30,735 bases of DNA from Candidatus Gastranaerophilales bacterium (GTDB lineage: Bacteria; Cyanobacteriota; Vampirovibrionia; Gastranaerophilales; Gastranaerophilaceae): assembly GCA_900548405.1 (NCBI GenBank), contig UNSJ01000022.1, forward strand, positions 1 through 30,735, in the 5' to 3' direction. Shown here in pieces: positions 14,194 to 22,309 of this stretch. Below the pieces are notes generated by a model, which made no database searches, was not told the DNA's origin, and saw only the letters and a list, made by a program, of their open reading frames with translations. Position numbers and translations under genes: made by a program. Numbering within the stretch: position 1 is the first letter of the stretch; each line of letters starts with the position of its first letter.

Positions 14194-14223
14194 AAAAAAA
14201 ACGGTCCAAAGACCGTTTTTTTT
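14194..14223. terminator. bidirectional terminator between XRE gene and rpoD
   Basis: ACGGTC at 14201-14206 pairs with GACCGT at 14211-14216, extended by an A run on the left and a T run on the right, with a CAAA loop. It serves transcripts from both sides. The T run reaches the rpoD stop codon. Confidence 0.85.
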
Positions 14224-15319
14224 AACCTTCTACGTATTCTCTCAAGCGTTTGCTTCTGTTCGGGTGACGTAATTTTCTTAAAGCTTTTGCTTCAATCTGT
14301 CTGATACGTTCACGTGTTACGCCGAATAATTGTCCTACTTCTTCCAATGTTCTTTGGCGACCGTCGTCCATGCCGAAACGTAGTCTTAATACGTCACGTT
14401 CTCTCGGTGATAGAGTACAAAGAACTTCCGCCAAATCTTCTCTTAAAAGTTCTGAAGCTACTGTCTTAATCGGTGCGTCAGCTTCTTTGTCTTCAATAAA
14501 ATCGCCTAAACGTGAATCTTCTTCTTTACCTATCGGTGTTTCCAATGATAAAGGTTCTTGTGCAATTTTAATGATTTCACGAAGTTTCGGAATAGAAACG
14601 TTCATTTCAATTGCCAATTCATCTTCTGTCGGTTTTCTTGAAAGTTCTTGAGCCAATCTTCTTGTAACTTTTTTAAGCTTATTGATTGTTTCAACCATGT
14701 GGACAGGAATACGAATTGTTCTTGCCTGGTCAGCAATCGCACGTGTGATTGCCTGTCTTATCCACCATGTTGCATAAGTTGAGAATTTAAATCCTCTTTC
14801 ATGGTCAAATTTTTCCGCTGCACGGATTAAACCCAGATTTCCTTCCTGGATTAGGTCTAAGAACAACATTCCGCGACCTACATACTTCTTCGCTATACTT
14901 ACAACCAAACGGAGGTTTGCCTGAACAAGTTTTCTCTTGGCAATAGCACCTGGTGTGCCGCCTTCAAGAATTTTTCTTGCCAATTCTATTTCTTCATTTG
15001 CAGATAATAATTTAATTCTTCCGATTTCTCTCAAATAAAGTCTTACAGGGTCATCAACTGCTATACCTTTAGGTACTTCAAAATCTGTTTCTGTTTCTTC
15101 CTGAGTATTCATCATATAAATATCTTCAAGATGAATTTTATTTTCTATTTTCTCAGTAACAATATCTTCAATATTATCAGTGCTAATATCCATGTTCATG
15201 TAATTCACGCTGTCAGCATCGGCTGCCAGAGAAGAATCGTCATCAATTTCGTGTAAATCAAGATTTTCATCATCCATAATACTTACGATAGAGGAGCCTG
15301 GTTGTCTTTTTTTAGTCAT
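14222..15319 (-). CDS. rpoD: RNA polymerase primary sigma factor (sigma-70/RpoD)
   Basis: The housekeeping sigma factor, 365 aa. An acidic N-terminal segment of about 85 residues is followed by region 1.2 ([17 protein letters not shown]), region 2 ([33 protein letters not shown], used for -10 recognition), region 3 and region 4 with its helix-turn-helix ([29 protein letters not shown]). A large region 1.1 is not evident. It overlaps the end of dnaG by the 8 bases ATGACTAA, the same overlap used by aroK-aroB, so translation is likely coupled in this dnaG-rpoD operon. Confidence 0.97.
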   Translation of the reverse strand: MTKKRQPGSSIVSIMDDENLDLHEIDDDSSLAADADSVNYMNMDISTDNIEDIVTEKIENKIHLEDIYMMNTQEETETDFEVPKGIAVDDPVRLYLREIGRIKLLSANEEIELARKILEGGTPGAIAKRKLVQANLRLVVSIAKKYVGRGMLFLDLIQEGNLGLIRAAEKFDHERGFKFSTYATWWIRQAITRAIADQARTIRIPVHMVETINKLKKVTRRLAQELSRKPTEDELAIEMNVSIPKLREIIKIAQEPLSLETPIGKEEDSRLGDFIEDKEADAPIKTVASELLREDLAEVLCTLSPRERDVLRLRFGMDDGRQRTLEEVGQLFGVTRERIRQIEAKALRKLRHPNRSKRLREYVEG

Positions 15320-17195
15320 TCATTTTCTCCAATTTTAATCTGTTGTTTATCTTATCTCTAAGCTGCATTTGAATTTTTAGGGCTTCTGTTTCGTTATCAT
15401 TTGCGCTTTTATATAAATTTCTGATTTTTTCTTTTTCTTTTTCTTTTTGACATTGATTTATCTTGTTGATATTTTCCATAACTGCCATTTGAAAATCTTT
15501 GTCATCAAGGTTTTGGAAGGTTTCGGAAGTTGTGATTAAATCTGTAATCAGGGACTGCACTTCCGTGTTGTTTATGAACGCTGTATACAGCTGTTCAATT
15601 AATTCTTTCACATTATTTACGGTACATGTTAATTTGTCAATTGTAGATTTTACATTTATTAACGTTTCGTCTGTAAACTCCGTGTCACCTATCATTTGCT
15701 TGATTTGTTCAAAGGAAAAGTGATTATCGGTTACTAGAAAAACGCTCAATAAATTTTTTTGCGCCTTTTCTAAAATCGGTATATTTTTCTTAACAATTTT
15801 ATTAATTGTTGTTTCTGATGAGGATGATGAAACGCGATTGGCTTTTTTTACTTCACGCATCAATGCAGCTTCGTCGATATCAAGTGTATTAGCTATCATT
15901 CTCACGTATTCGGATTGTACAATCTCGTTTTGAATTTCATTCAATATAGGTAAAATTCTTTTAACCATTTGAGTTTTTTCAATAGGCGTTTTAGGTTTGT
16001 CTTTGATGATGTTGTTGAGCTGATAATCAAGCAGAAGCGGTGCATGCTGCATATATTCCCTGTAACTTTCGGCACCTACGGAACGGATGAATTCATCGGG
16101 GTCTTTACCTTCGGGAGGTGAAATAACTCTTATTTCGCAGGAATATTTGTCTTCTGATGTTGAAATATAGCTTTCATCAAACTGTTTTATATTGCCAAGC
16201 CCTGTGAACGCTTCTTTGATAAGCTCTGCATTTCTGCTTGTTGCTTTTTGTCCCGCGGAATCAGTATCAAAGGACAAGTAAATCTTTCTTGAAGCCGTAT
16301 ATCTTGATAAGAGCTTGATGTGTTCTGCTGTTAATGATGTTCCGCAGGAAGCTACGGCATTTTCTATACCGTGAGCCTGTGCAGAAATTACATCAAAATA
16401 GCCTTCCATTAAAATCACGCTGTCATTTTCTTTTATGGCTTCTTTTGCGGTGTAAAGCCCGTATAATAGTTTACTCTTATTATATATCAGCGAGTCGGAT
16501 GAATTCAAATACTTTGGCTGTTGGTCTTTTTCAACAGCTCTTGCGCCGAATGCAACAAATTCTCCGAATTCGTTTTGAATAGGTATAATTACACGGTTTC
16601 TAAATCTGTCAATAAATTTTCCTTCACGTGTTCTCAAAATCAAACCTGATTTTTCCAGAATTTCGTCTGAAAATTCATTTCTGAATTTTTTATAAAAAGT
16701 GTCAAACTCTTTTGGAGCAATACCTAGCGTGTATTTTTCTATAATATCTTTAGTAATTCCTCTGCCTGAAAGGTATTCCATAACTTTTGTCGTTTCAGGT
16801 TCTTTGTCTTTTAGAAGTCTTAAATTATAAAATTCTGCAGCTTTAGTACAAGCCTTAATCATTTCGTCTTTTTGACCTTTTGATTCGCCTTTAACATAGT
16901 TTTTAGGCATTTCAAGACCAAAGCGTTCCGCAAGTTCTCTGATAACTTCTATGAACTCTTTGTTTTGGGTTTTCATTATGAAGGTTAGAGCGTCGCCCCC
17001 TTCTCCGCAGCCGAAACATTTATATATTCCCAAATTCGGGTTAACAGAAAATGAAGGTGTTTTTTCTTTGTGGAAAGGACATAAACCCCAGAAATGACCG
17101 CCGTTTTTCTTTAATATTACCCTTTCGGATACAACTTCCACTATGTCAAGACGGTCTTTTATTTGAGCTATTAATTCTTCTAATGTGTTTGACAT
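15312..17195 (-). CDS. dnaG: DNA primase
   Basis: Makes RNA primers for chromosome replication; 627 aa, full length. It has an N-terminal CHC2 zinc finger with Cys39, His42, Cys60 and Cys63. The TOPRIM catalytic core shows Glu264 ([10 protein letters not shown]), Asp310 and Asp312 ([11 protein letters not shown]). The C-terminal helicase-binding region is divergent and Lys/Glu rich. No strong ribosome binding site is seen before the ATG at 17195. The gene heads the dnaG-rpoD operon and diverges from a hybrid kinase gene. The 92-bp gap between them holds a short inverted repeat, ACTACC (17234-17239) with GGTAGT (17246-17251). Confidence 0.97.
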   Translation of the reverse strand: MSNTLEELIAQIKDRLDIVEVVSERVILKKNGGHFWGLCPFHKEKTPSFSVNPNLGIYKCFGCGEGGDALTFIMKTQNKEFIEVIRELAERFGLEMPKNYVKGESKGQKDEMIKACTKAAEFYNLRLLKDKEPETTKVMEYLSGRGITKDIIEKYTLGIAPKEFDTFYKKFRNEFSDEILEKSGLILRTREGKFIDRFRNRVIIPIQNEFGEFVAFGARAVEKDQQPKYLNSSDSLIYNKSKLLYGLYTAKEAIKENDSVILMEGYFDVISAQAHGIENAVASCGTSLTAEHIKLLSRYTASRKIYLSFDTDSAGQKATSRNAELIKEAFTGLGNIKQFDESYISTSEDKYSCEIRVISPPEGKDPDEFIRSVGAESYREYMQHAPLLLDYQLNNIIKDKPKTPIEKTQMVKRILPILNEIQNEIVQSEYVRMIANTLDIDEAALMREVKKANRVSSSSSETTINKIVKKNIPILEKAQKNLLSVFLVTDNHFSFEQIKQMIGDTEFTDETLINVKSTIDKLTCTVNNVKELIEQLYTAFINNTEVQSLITDLITTSETFQNLDDKDFQMAVMENINKINQCQKEKEKEKIRNLYKSANDNETEALKIQMQLRDKINNRLKLEKMND

Positions 17196-17287
17196 AATTA
17201 CACTTTATCATTAAAAAAATTTTTTATCAAAATACTACCAATTAGGGTAGTTGATTATGCATTATTAGTATATATCATGGTTATATT

Positions 17288-18706
17288 ATGAAGGAGTTAC
17301 TAAAACAAGCTGAGATAAATGATGTTGTATATGTTGACGATATAAGAGAGCTTAGAGGTATTCAAGGGCTTACATCTAAAAGACTCTGTATAATTAAAAC
17401 TGATTTTAGAGATATAAATAAGATAAAAAAATTTTGTAAATCTCACGGTAATTTAGAAGTTTGGCTTGCATCAGAAGAAATCTCCCGAAAAAACATTTTA
17501 AAGGCTAATTTATGCGGCATCAGAAACGTTATAGAGTATCCTATTCATCAAAATTTAATCTCTGATTTAATCAAAGAAAAAAAATTAGAAATTGAAGAAG
17601 AAAAAAATTTTAAAAATCATATTTCTTTAAAAGGCTTAAAAGTTATGATTGTTGACGACAATCCTTTTAATACACAGCTTTTGGAAGAAACTCTTTCTGC
17701 ACTTGAACTAAACCTTGTAACTTGCCAAAAACCTCTCGAAGCCGCAAGAATAGTGCAGGAAGAAGAATTTGACCTGTTTCTGCTTGATATTATGATGCCT
17801 GAATTATCGGGGTTCGATTTAGCAGAAATCATCAGAAGCTCAGATAAAAATGCTAACACGCCTCTTATGTTTGTTTCTGCACTTTCTGATACAGAGAATA
17901 AAATAAAAAGTTTTGATTACGGTTCTTATGCTTATATTGAAAAGCCTTTCGATATCAAAGTTGTCAGAGCCCAAATCTGTACTCTTTTAAAAACAAATAA
18001 CGAAAGAAAAGAACTTGAGAAACAAAAAGAAAAATATTGGGCTATGGTCACGCACGATATGAAAGGACCTGTTTATGCAGAGGTTTCGGCGTTAGAATTT
18101 GTTCTTAATCAGTACGGAAAAAGTTTGGACGATGTTCAAAAAGAAATTTTGCAGGACATTTTAAGTTCGACAAAGTATTTAAAAAATCTTGTAAATAATG
18201 TCTTGATGAAATACAAAGACGATAACGGAAATCTTGTTATTAAAAAAGAGCTGCATTCTTTTAAAAAGCTGATTAAAGAATGCCAGAATGAAGTAAAATA
18301 CATTGCAGCAGAAAAAAATCAAATTATTACTGTGGATTATGATGCTGAGGCTGATGAGTTTTTCTTTGACTTGGCTGAAATAAAACGTGTAATTAATAAT
18401 CTTTTAACAAATTCTCTCAAATATGGAACAAAAGATTCAGAAATAAGTATAATTATAAGTGAAGACGATGATTATATTATTTTTGCAATTTCAAATACAG
18501 GAATAGGTGTTACGCTAAAAGACCCGAATGAAGTATTTGAAAAGTTTACATCATACTCCGAAGAACACAGAAGCATTAATACAGGTTTGGGATTATACAT
18601 TGCCAAGCAGATAATTGTAGCTCACGGCGGTCAAATTACTATAAACAGTATTCCAAACAAAACTACAACTTTGACATTTACGCTCCCTAAAATTATGAAT
18701 GCTTGA
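17288..18706 (+). CDS. soluble hybrid response regulator-histidine kinase
   Basis: A 472-aa signalling protein with no membrane segment. Residues 1-100 look like a degenerate receiver or other alpha/beta domain (VVYVDDIRELRG...IEYPIHQNLI) but lack a phospho-acceptor aspartate. A full receiver covers about 116-235 with Asp123/Asp124, phospho-acceptor Asp167 (LLDIMMP), Ser197 and Lys219 (EKPFD). The kinase follows: His256 (VTHDMKGP), N box NNLLTNSLKYG with Asn375, G1 SNTGIGV and G2 TGLGLYIAKQI. The G1 box has Asn in the usual Asp position, a variant also seen in other kinases. No output DNA-binding domain is present. Its stop codon lies within the -35 box of the lepA promoter. The partner is unknown. 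Confidence 0.9.
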   Translation: MKELLKQAEINDVVYVDDIRELRGIQGLTSKRLCIIKTDFRDINKIKKFCKSHGNLEVWLASEEISRKNILKANLCGIRNVIEYPIHQNLISDLIKEKKLEIEEEKNFKNHISLKGLKVMIVDDNPFNTQLLEETLSALELNLVTCQKPLEAARIVQEEEFDLFLLDIMMPELSGFDLAEIIRSSDKNANTPLMFVSALSDTENKIKSFDYGSYAYIEKPFDIKVVRAQICTLLKTNNERKELEKQKEKYWAMVTHDMKGPVYAEVSALEFVLNQYGKSLDDVQKEILQDILSSTKYLKNLVNNVLMKYKDDNGNLVIKKELHSFKKLIKECQNEVKYIAAEKNQIITVDYDAEADEFFFDLAEIKRVINNLLTNSLKYGTKDSEISIIISEDDDYIIFAISNTGIGVTLKDPNEVFEKFTSYSEEHRSINTGLGLYIAKQIIVAHGGQITINSIPNKTTTLTFTLPKIMNA

Positions 18707-18730
18707 TGTTCTGTGTTTTTTTCATATAAT
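18703..18730 (+). promoter_or_regulatory. lepA promoter, predicted leaderless start
   Basis: TTGATG at 18703-18708, a 16-nt spacer and TATAAT at 18725-18730. A normal start 7-8 nt after the -10 falls on the A of the lepA ATG at 18738. No ribosome binding site precedes the ATG, which fits a leaderless transcript. Confidence 0.6.
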
Positions 18731-18737
18731 ATAAGCT

Positions 18738-20540
18738 ATGAAGTATAGAAATAACGTTAGAAACTTTTGTATAATTGCCCACATTGATCACGGTAAATCT
18801 ACCCTTGCAGACAGACTGCTTGAAAAAACAGGTACTGTGGCGCAGCGGGATATGCAGAATCAAATCATGGATTCTATGGAAATTGAGCGTGAACGCGGTA
18901 TTACTATCAAACTTAACTCTGCAAGAATGAATTACAAAGCAAAAGACGGAAAAGATTATGTTTTAAACTTAATTGATACACCTGGACACGTTGATTTTTC
19001 TTATGAAGTTTCACGCTCTCTTGCTGCTTGTGAGGGTGCTTTGCTTATTGTAGATGCAACTCAAGGGGTGGAAGCTCAAACGCTTGCCAACGTTTATCTT
19101 GCTATTGAACAAAATTTAGAAATTATTCCCGTAATTAATAAGATTGACCTTCCTTCAGCCGATGTTGAAAGAGTTAAGGAAGAAATAGAAGAAGTTTTGG
19201 GAATTGATGCATCGCTTGCTATTCCTGTGAGTGCAAAAGCGGGAATAGGTATTGAAGAAGTGCTTGAAGCGGTTGTTGATTTAATTCCTCCTCCTGTTGA
19301 TAATACTGACAAGCCTCTTAGAGCAATGGTTTTTGACAGTGCTTATGACCAGTATCTCGGTACGCTTTGTTTCTTTAAGATTATGGACGGTAAAATCAGA
19401 CTGGGTGACAAGGTTAAATTTATGGCATCCGACAAGGAATACGATGTTGTGGAACTGGGATATCAAACACCGGCAAGGGTTCAGGTAGATGAACTTGTAT
19501 GCGGAGATGTAGGGTATTTTGCAGGCTCTATTAAAGAATTGACCAGATTTGTGGGTGATACTCTTACAAATATTGAAAATCCCGCAAAAGAACCTTTACC
19601 GGGTTATAAAGAAGCTTTGCCTATGGTATTTTCAGGTATGTATCCTGTTGATAACGACGATTATGCCGATTTAAAAGAAGCTCTTGAAAAATTGAAATTA
19701 AATGACAGCAGTATCACATTTGAACCTGAAACGTCAAGCGCTTTAGGTTTTGGTTTCCGCTGCGGATTTTTAGGTATGCTTCATATGGAAATCGCTCAGG
19801 AACGTTTAGAGCGTGAGTACGGGCTTTCACTTGTTACCACTGCGCCTTCGGTTATTTATAAAGTTTATAAAACAAACGGTGAAATGGTGGAAATTGATAA
19901 CCCTGCAAATCTTCCTCCGGCACAGCTTCGTGATTATATTGAAGAACCGTACGTTAAGGTGCAGATTATTGCACCTAATGATTATGTCGGAACATTGATG
20001 GATTTGGCGCAGACTAAACGCGGTATATTTGTTAATATGTCTTATATTGATAAAGTCCGTGCAAGTCTTGAGTATGAAATTCCTTTGAGTGAAGTTATTA
20101 CAGATTTCTATGATCAGTTAAAGTCGCGTACAAAAGGTTATGCAAGTATGGATTACGAATTTAAAGATTACAAACGCTCAAAACTTGTAAAACTCGATAT
20201 AATGCTTGCAGGTGAAGTCGTTGATGCGCTTTCTGTTATTTGCCACGAAGACAGTGCATTTTATATTGGTCAAAAGCTTACAGCTAAACTAAAAGATATT
20301 ATTCCGCGCCAGCTGTTTGAAGTTCCTATTCAGGCAGCAGTCGGAGGCAGAGTAATTGCCAGAACAAACATTAAAGCTATGCGTAAAAACGTTTTAGATA
20401 AATGTTACGGCGGAGATATTTCACGTAAGCGTAAATTGCTTGAAAAGCAAAAGAAAGGTAAGAAACGTATGAAATCCGTCGGTCGTGTGGAAGTTCCTCA
20501 AGAAGCATTTATGGCTGTTTTGAGTCTTGACGAGGAATAA
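18738..20540 (+). CDS. lepA: elongation factor 4 (LepA) GTPase
   Basis: A ribosome-associated GTPase that back-translocates or aids initiation complexes; 600 aa, the standard length. The G domain shows the P-loop AHIDHGKST at residues 14-22, DTPGHVDF and [10 protein letters not shown]. The rest covers EF-G-like domains II, III and V and the LepA-specific C-terminal domain ([34 protein letters not shown]). It probably has its own promoter, since TATAAT sits 7 nt before the ATG. The last 32 bp overlap the convergent LuxR-type gene. Confidence 0.97.
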   Translation: MKYRNNVRNFCIIAHIDHGKSTLADRLLEKTGTVAQRDMQNQIMDSMEIERERGITIKLNSARMNYKAKDGKDYVLNLIDTPGHVDFSYEVSRSLAACEGALLIVDATQGVEAQTLANVYLAIEQNLEIIPVINKIDLPSADVERVKEEIEEVLGIDASLAIPVSAKAGIGIEEVLEAVVDLIPPPVDNTDKPLRAMVFDSAYDQYLGTLCFFKIMDGKIRLGDKVKFMASDKEYDVVELGYQTPARVQVDELVCGDVGYFAGSIKELTRFVGDTLTNIENPAKEPLPGYKEALPMVFSGMYPVDNDDYADLKEALEKLKLNDSSITFEPETSSALGFGFRCGFLGMLHMEIAQERLEREYGLSLVTTAPSVIYKVYKTNGEMVEIDNPANLPPAQLRDYIEEPYVKVQIIAPNDYVGTLMDLAQTKRGIFVNMSYIDKVRASLEYEIPLSEVITDFYDQLKSRTKGYASMDYEFKDYKRSKLVKLDIMLAGEVVDALSVICHEDSAFYIGQKLTAKLKDIIPRQLFEVPIQAAVGGRVIARTNIKAMRKNVLDKCYGGDISRKRKLLEKQKKGKKRMKSVGRVEVPQEAFMAVLSLDEE

Positions 20541-20754
20541 TACCGTTATCCTTTGCTTTTATTGCTGCCGATGTTCTGTTTTCAACCCCAAGTTTTTTAT
20601 AAATTTGTGTCAAATGTGCTTTTACAGTGTGATGTGTAATAAAGAGTTTTCTCCCTATCGCCTTATTGCTCTGACCATCAACAATTAATTTTAAAACTTC
20701 TATTTCTCTATCTGTTAAATCAAAGTTATTCTCAATTTCCATATTATTGTTCAT
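20509..20754 (-). CDS. stand-alone LuxR/GerE-type HTH regulator
   Basis: A small protein of about 81 aa consisting of a LuxR-family helix-turn-helix only: [51 protein letters not shown] shape, with the typical conserved Glu, Gly, Thr-Val-Lys and Lys-Leu positions. There is no receiver or sensor domain, as in GerE. The ATG at 20754 with AAAGAG upstream is preferred; a GTG at 20772 in the same frame has no spaced ribosome binding site. Its 3' end overlaps lepA by 32 bp in convergent orientation, so strong lepA readthrough would be antisense to it. It is a plausible output partner for the orphan hybrid kinase upstream, but this is inference. Confidence 0.85.
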   Translation of the reverse strand: MNNNMEIENNFDLTDREIEVLKLIVDGQSNKAIGRKLFITHHTVKAHLTQIYKKLGVENRTSAAIKAKDNGIIPRQDSKQP

Positions 20755-20997
20755 TCGCTTTCTCTTTTTCACCCTATAACAATATTAACAAAACGACATA
20801 TTTTTGCTATTAGCCAAAAGTATACATTGTAGTCATACTGCATATATCCGCGTTTTGGGTGTTTTATTGATATGTAAAGAAATGTAACTTATTATGTAAA
20901 TTATATATATGTTTTACGCAATTTTTAAATACAAAAATACTTTATATAAATATGGAAATCATTTAATAGGAAATAATCAATAAATCTATTAAGAGAA

Positions 20998-21009
20998 TGT
21001 GAGTAAATG
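20998..21009 (+). repeat. cassette 1, 5' arm TGTGAGTAAATG
   Basis: This 12-mer is followed by AAAACGGAGA and the ATG at 21028. Its exact reverse complement CATTTACTCACA is at 21547-21558, just past the stop codon. The last three bases form an ATG at 21007 in the same frame, but the ribosome binding site GGAG at 21016-21019 lies downstream of it. Confidence 0.85.
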
Positions 21010-21027
21010 AAAAACGGAGATCAGGAC

Positions 21028-21531
21028 ATGGTATCAATTAACGGTAATTTCGGGTTTTTTGAAAAGAAAAACAAGGCAGCTGGCAAACCTGCGGGTGAAG
21101 CAGCTGAAACAAAGGAAACAATTCCCGTAGCTGAAGGAAAACCTCAAACTAAAGAAATTTCTGAAGCACGAATGAAAGAATTAATGGAACTTGAAGCAGA
21201 ACAAGTTAAACAAAGATTTAACGAAACATTAGGTTTCTATAAAACTACTTCAGCTCCAAAAGACGTAGCTATTAAGAGTGAAATGGCAGCATTGGCAAAT
21301 GAAATGGGTATTAAATTTAACCCTAAAACAAAAGTAACTCAAACAACTACAACAGCTTTGAAAAATGATTTTGCAAACCTTGGCGGAGATTACGGCAGAG
21401 CTCAACAAGTAGCTGAATTGTATTCGGAAGCAGCAAAATTAGGATACAATGCTTCAACAATTGAATCATATAACCGCGAAGGTATTAAAAAATCTGTATT
21501 AGATAATCCGCTTGAAGCTTATTTCGGATAA
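21028..21531 (+). CDS. hypothetical small protein of panhandle cassette 1
   Basis: A 167-aa protein I do not recognise. The first 45 residues (from MVSINGNFGFFEKKNKAAG) are Lys/Ala/Glu-rich and probably disordered. A helical middle part follows (ARMKELMELEAEQVKQRFNETLGFYK). The C-terminal part ends in LDNPLEAYFG. No signal peptide or membrane segment is seen. I chose the ATG at 21028 because GGAG lies 8 nt upstream and because the leader then aligns with that of the next gene. The longer start at 21007 would add 7 residues. The gene is bracketed by complementary 12-mers and followed by its own terminator, so it is a monocistronic unit. Confidence 0.75.
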   Translation: MVSINGNFGFFEKKNKAAGKPAGEAAETKETIPVAEGKPQTKEISEARMKELMELEAEQVKQRFNETLGFYKTTSAPKDVAIKSEMAALANEMGIKFNPKTKVTQTTTTALKNDFANLGGDYGRAQQVAELYSEAAKLGYNASTIESYNREGIKKSVLDNPLEAYFG

Positions 21532-21546
21532 TAATCCATAAATAAA

Positions 21547-21558
21547 CATTTACTCACA
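21547..21558 (+). repeat. cassette 1, 3' arm CATTTACTCACA
   Basis: Exact reverse complement of 20998-21009. It lies between the stop codon (21529-21531) and the terminator. The identical 12-mer recurs at 22156-22167 in the same place of cassette 2. Confidence 0.85.
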
Positions 21559-21563
21559 AATTT

Positions 21564-21592
21564 AAAAGACCGATAGTAATATCGGTCTTTCT
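21564..21592 (+). terminator. terminator of cassette 1
   Basis: AAAGACCGATA at 21565-21575 pairs with TATCGGTCTTT at 21580-21590 around GTAA, an 11-bp perfect stem ending in T residues. The core GACCGAT...ATCGGT is shared with the terminator of cassette 2. Confidence 0.88.
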
Positions 21593-21638
21593 GTTTGTTA
21601 AAATTTGTAAAGAAAACTCTAAAAATCTGACTTTTTCC

Positions 21639-21666
21639 TAAAGTTTATTAATAAATATGCCGATAC
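21639..21666 (+). promoter_or_regulatory. sigma-28-like promoter of cassette 2
   Basis: TAAAGTTT at 21639-21646 is a perfect FliA -35 box. GCCGATAC at 21659-21666 matches seven of eight bases of GCCGATAA. Spacing from TAAA is 16 nt. The predicted start about 6 nt later would put TGTGAGTAAA (21673) at the very 5' end of the mRNA. Confidence 0.68.
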
Positions 21667-21672
21667 CCATTA

Positions 21673-21682
21673 TGTGAGTAAA
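21673..21682 (+). repeat. cassette 2, 5' arm TGTGAGTAAA
   Basis: Ten bases complementary to TTTACTCACA at 22158-22167. As in cassette 1 it is followed by AAAACGGAGA and then the ATG, here at 21700. Confidence 0.85.
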
Positions 21683-21699
21683 AAACGGAGAAGTGCAAT

Positions 21700-22137
21700 A
21701 TGACAAACAAAGTTACAGGAAATGGGAAACAAACAGATTTAAAGGCTCTGCAAGCATATTATGAAGCATTGCAGGCTAAGAAAAATGAAAAAGAACAAAA
21801 AACAGAACAAAAGACAACTGCAAAAGCTGAAGTGAAAAAGGTTGATGTAAGCGCGCTTGATGCTACTGCTGCTCAGATTTGGGGAATTCAACTTACAAAA
21901 GCAACCGATACATCAGAAAAAGCTACAAGAGCAAGAATGGAACTTGCAATGAAAAATGATCCGTTCTTTACAGCTTTAAACGACTTGCAGGGAATTGAAA
22001 GCACTGATTTTGCATCATTTGCGTTAGCAAATATTAAAGGGGTTGATGCAGACAAATTAAATAAACACTTAAACAGAGCAGTAAGTCAGGAAACACAACA
22101 AGGTGTATCTGAATTGATGGACTTGATGCTCGCATAA
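21700..22137 (+). CDS. hypothetical small protein of panhandle cassette 2
   Basis: A 145-aa protein of unknown function. Residues 1-50 are Lys/Glu/Gln-rich (MTNKVTGNGKQTDLKALQAY, then repeated KTEQKTT-like residues). The rest is predicted helical (ATAAQIWGIQL; RMELAMKNDPFFTALNDLQG; ELMDLMLA). No signal peptide or membrane span is seen. GGAG at 21687-21690 is 9 nt from the ATG. The coding sequence shows no clear similarity to the neighbour in cassette 1, although both untranslated regions are closely alike. A sigma-28-like promoter and its own terminator make it a separate transcription unit. Confidence 0.75.
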   Translation: MTNKVTGNGKQTDLKALQAYYEALQAKKNEKEQKTEQKTTAKAEVKKVDVSALDATAAQIWGIQLTKATDTSEKATRARMELAMKNDPFFTALNDLQGIESTDFASFALANIKGVDADKLNKHLNRAVSQETQQGVSELMDLMLA

Positions 22138-22155
22138 AAGCACTTATAAATACAA

Positions 22156-22167
22156 CATTTACTCACA
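22156..22167 (+). repeat. cassette 2, 3' arm CATTTACTCACA
   Basis: Identical to 21547-21558. Ten of its bases pair with the 5' arm at 21673-21682. It is followed by a TTTTAAAA stretch and the terminator, as in cassette 1. Confidence 0.85.
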
Positions 22168-22180
22168 CTATTTTAAAATG

Positions 22181-22208
22181 ACCGATGTATTTTTATATCG
22201 GTTTTTTT
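22181..22208 (+). terminator. terminator of cassette 2
   Basis: ACCGATGTA at 22181-22189 pairs with TATATCGGT at 22194-22202 (one G-T pair) around TTTT, followed by a T run. Confidence 0.85.
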
Positions 22209-22231
22209 ATTTAATTTGCTAAGTAAAAAAA

Positions 22232-22258
22232 TGCCTGCAATAGTGAGACTTGCAGGCA
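22232..22258 (-). terminator. terminator of the TolC-like gene
   Basis: TGCCTGCAA at 22232-22240 pairs with TTGCAGGCA at 22250-22258. Read on the minus strand it ends in a run of T. A second inverted repeat lies just before it on that strand: TTACTTTAAA at 22261-22270 with TTTAAAGTAA at 22277-22286. Confidence 0.85.
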
Positions 22259-22309
22259 CATTACTTTAAATTTATTTTTAAAGTAAAGAGGTGATGATTA
22301 TATGTTTTT

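Noticed and set aside
21007..21027. Longer start (ATG 21007) for the cassette 1 protein
   Set aside because: The ATG is part of the repeated 12-mer and lies upstream of the ribosome binding site; the ATG at 21028 has GGAG at 8 nt and matches the layout of cassette 2.
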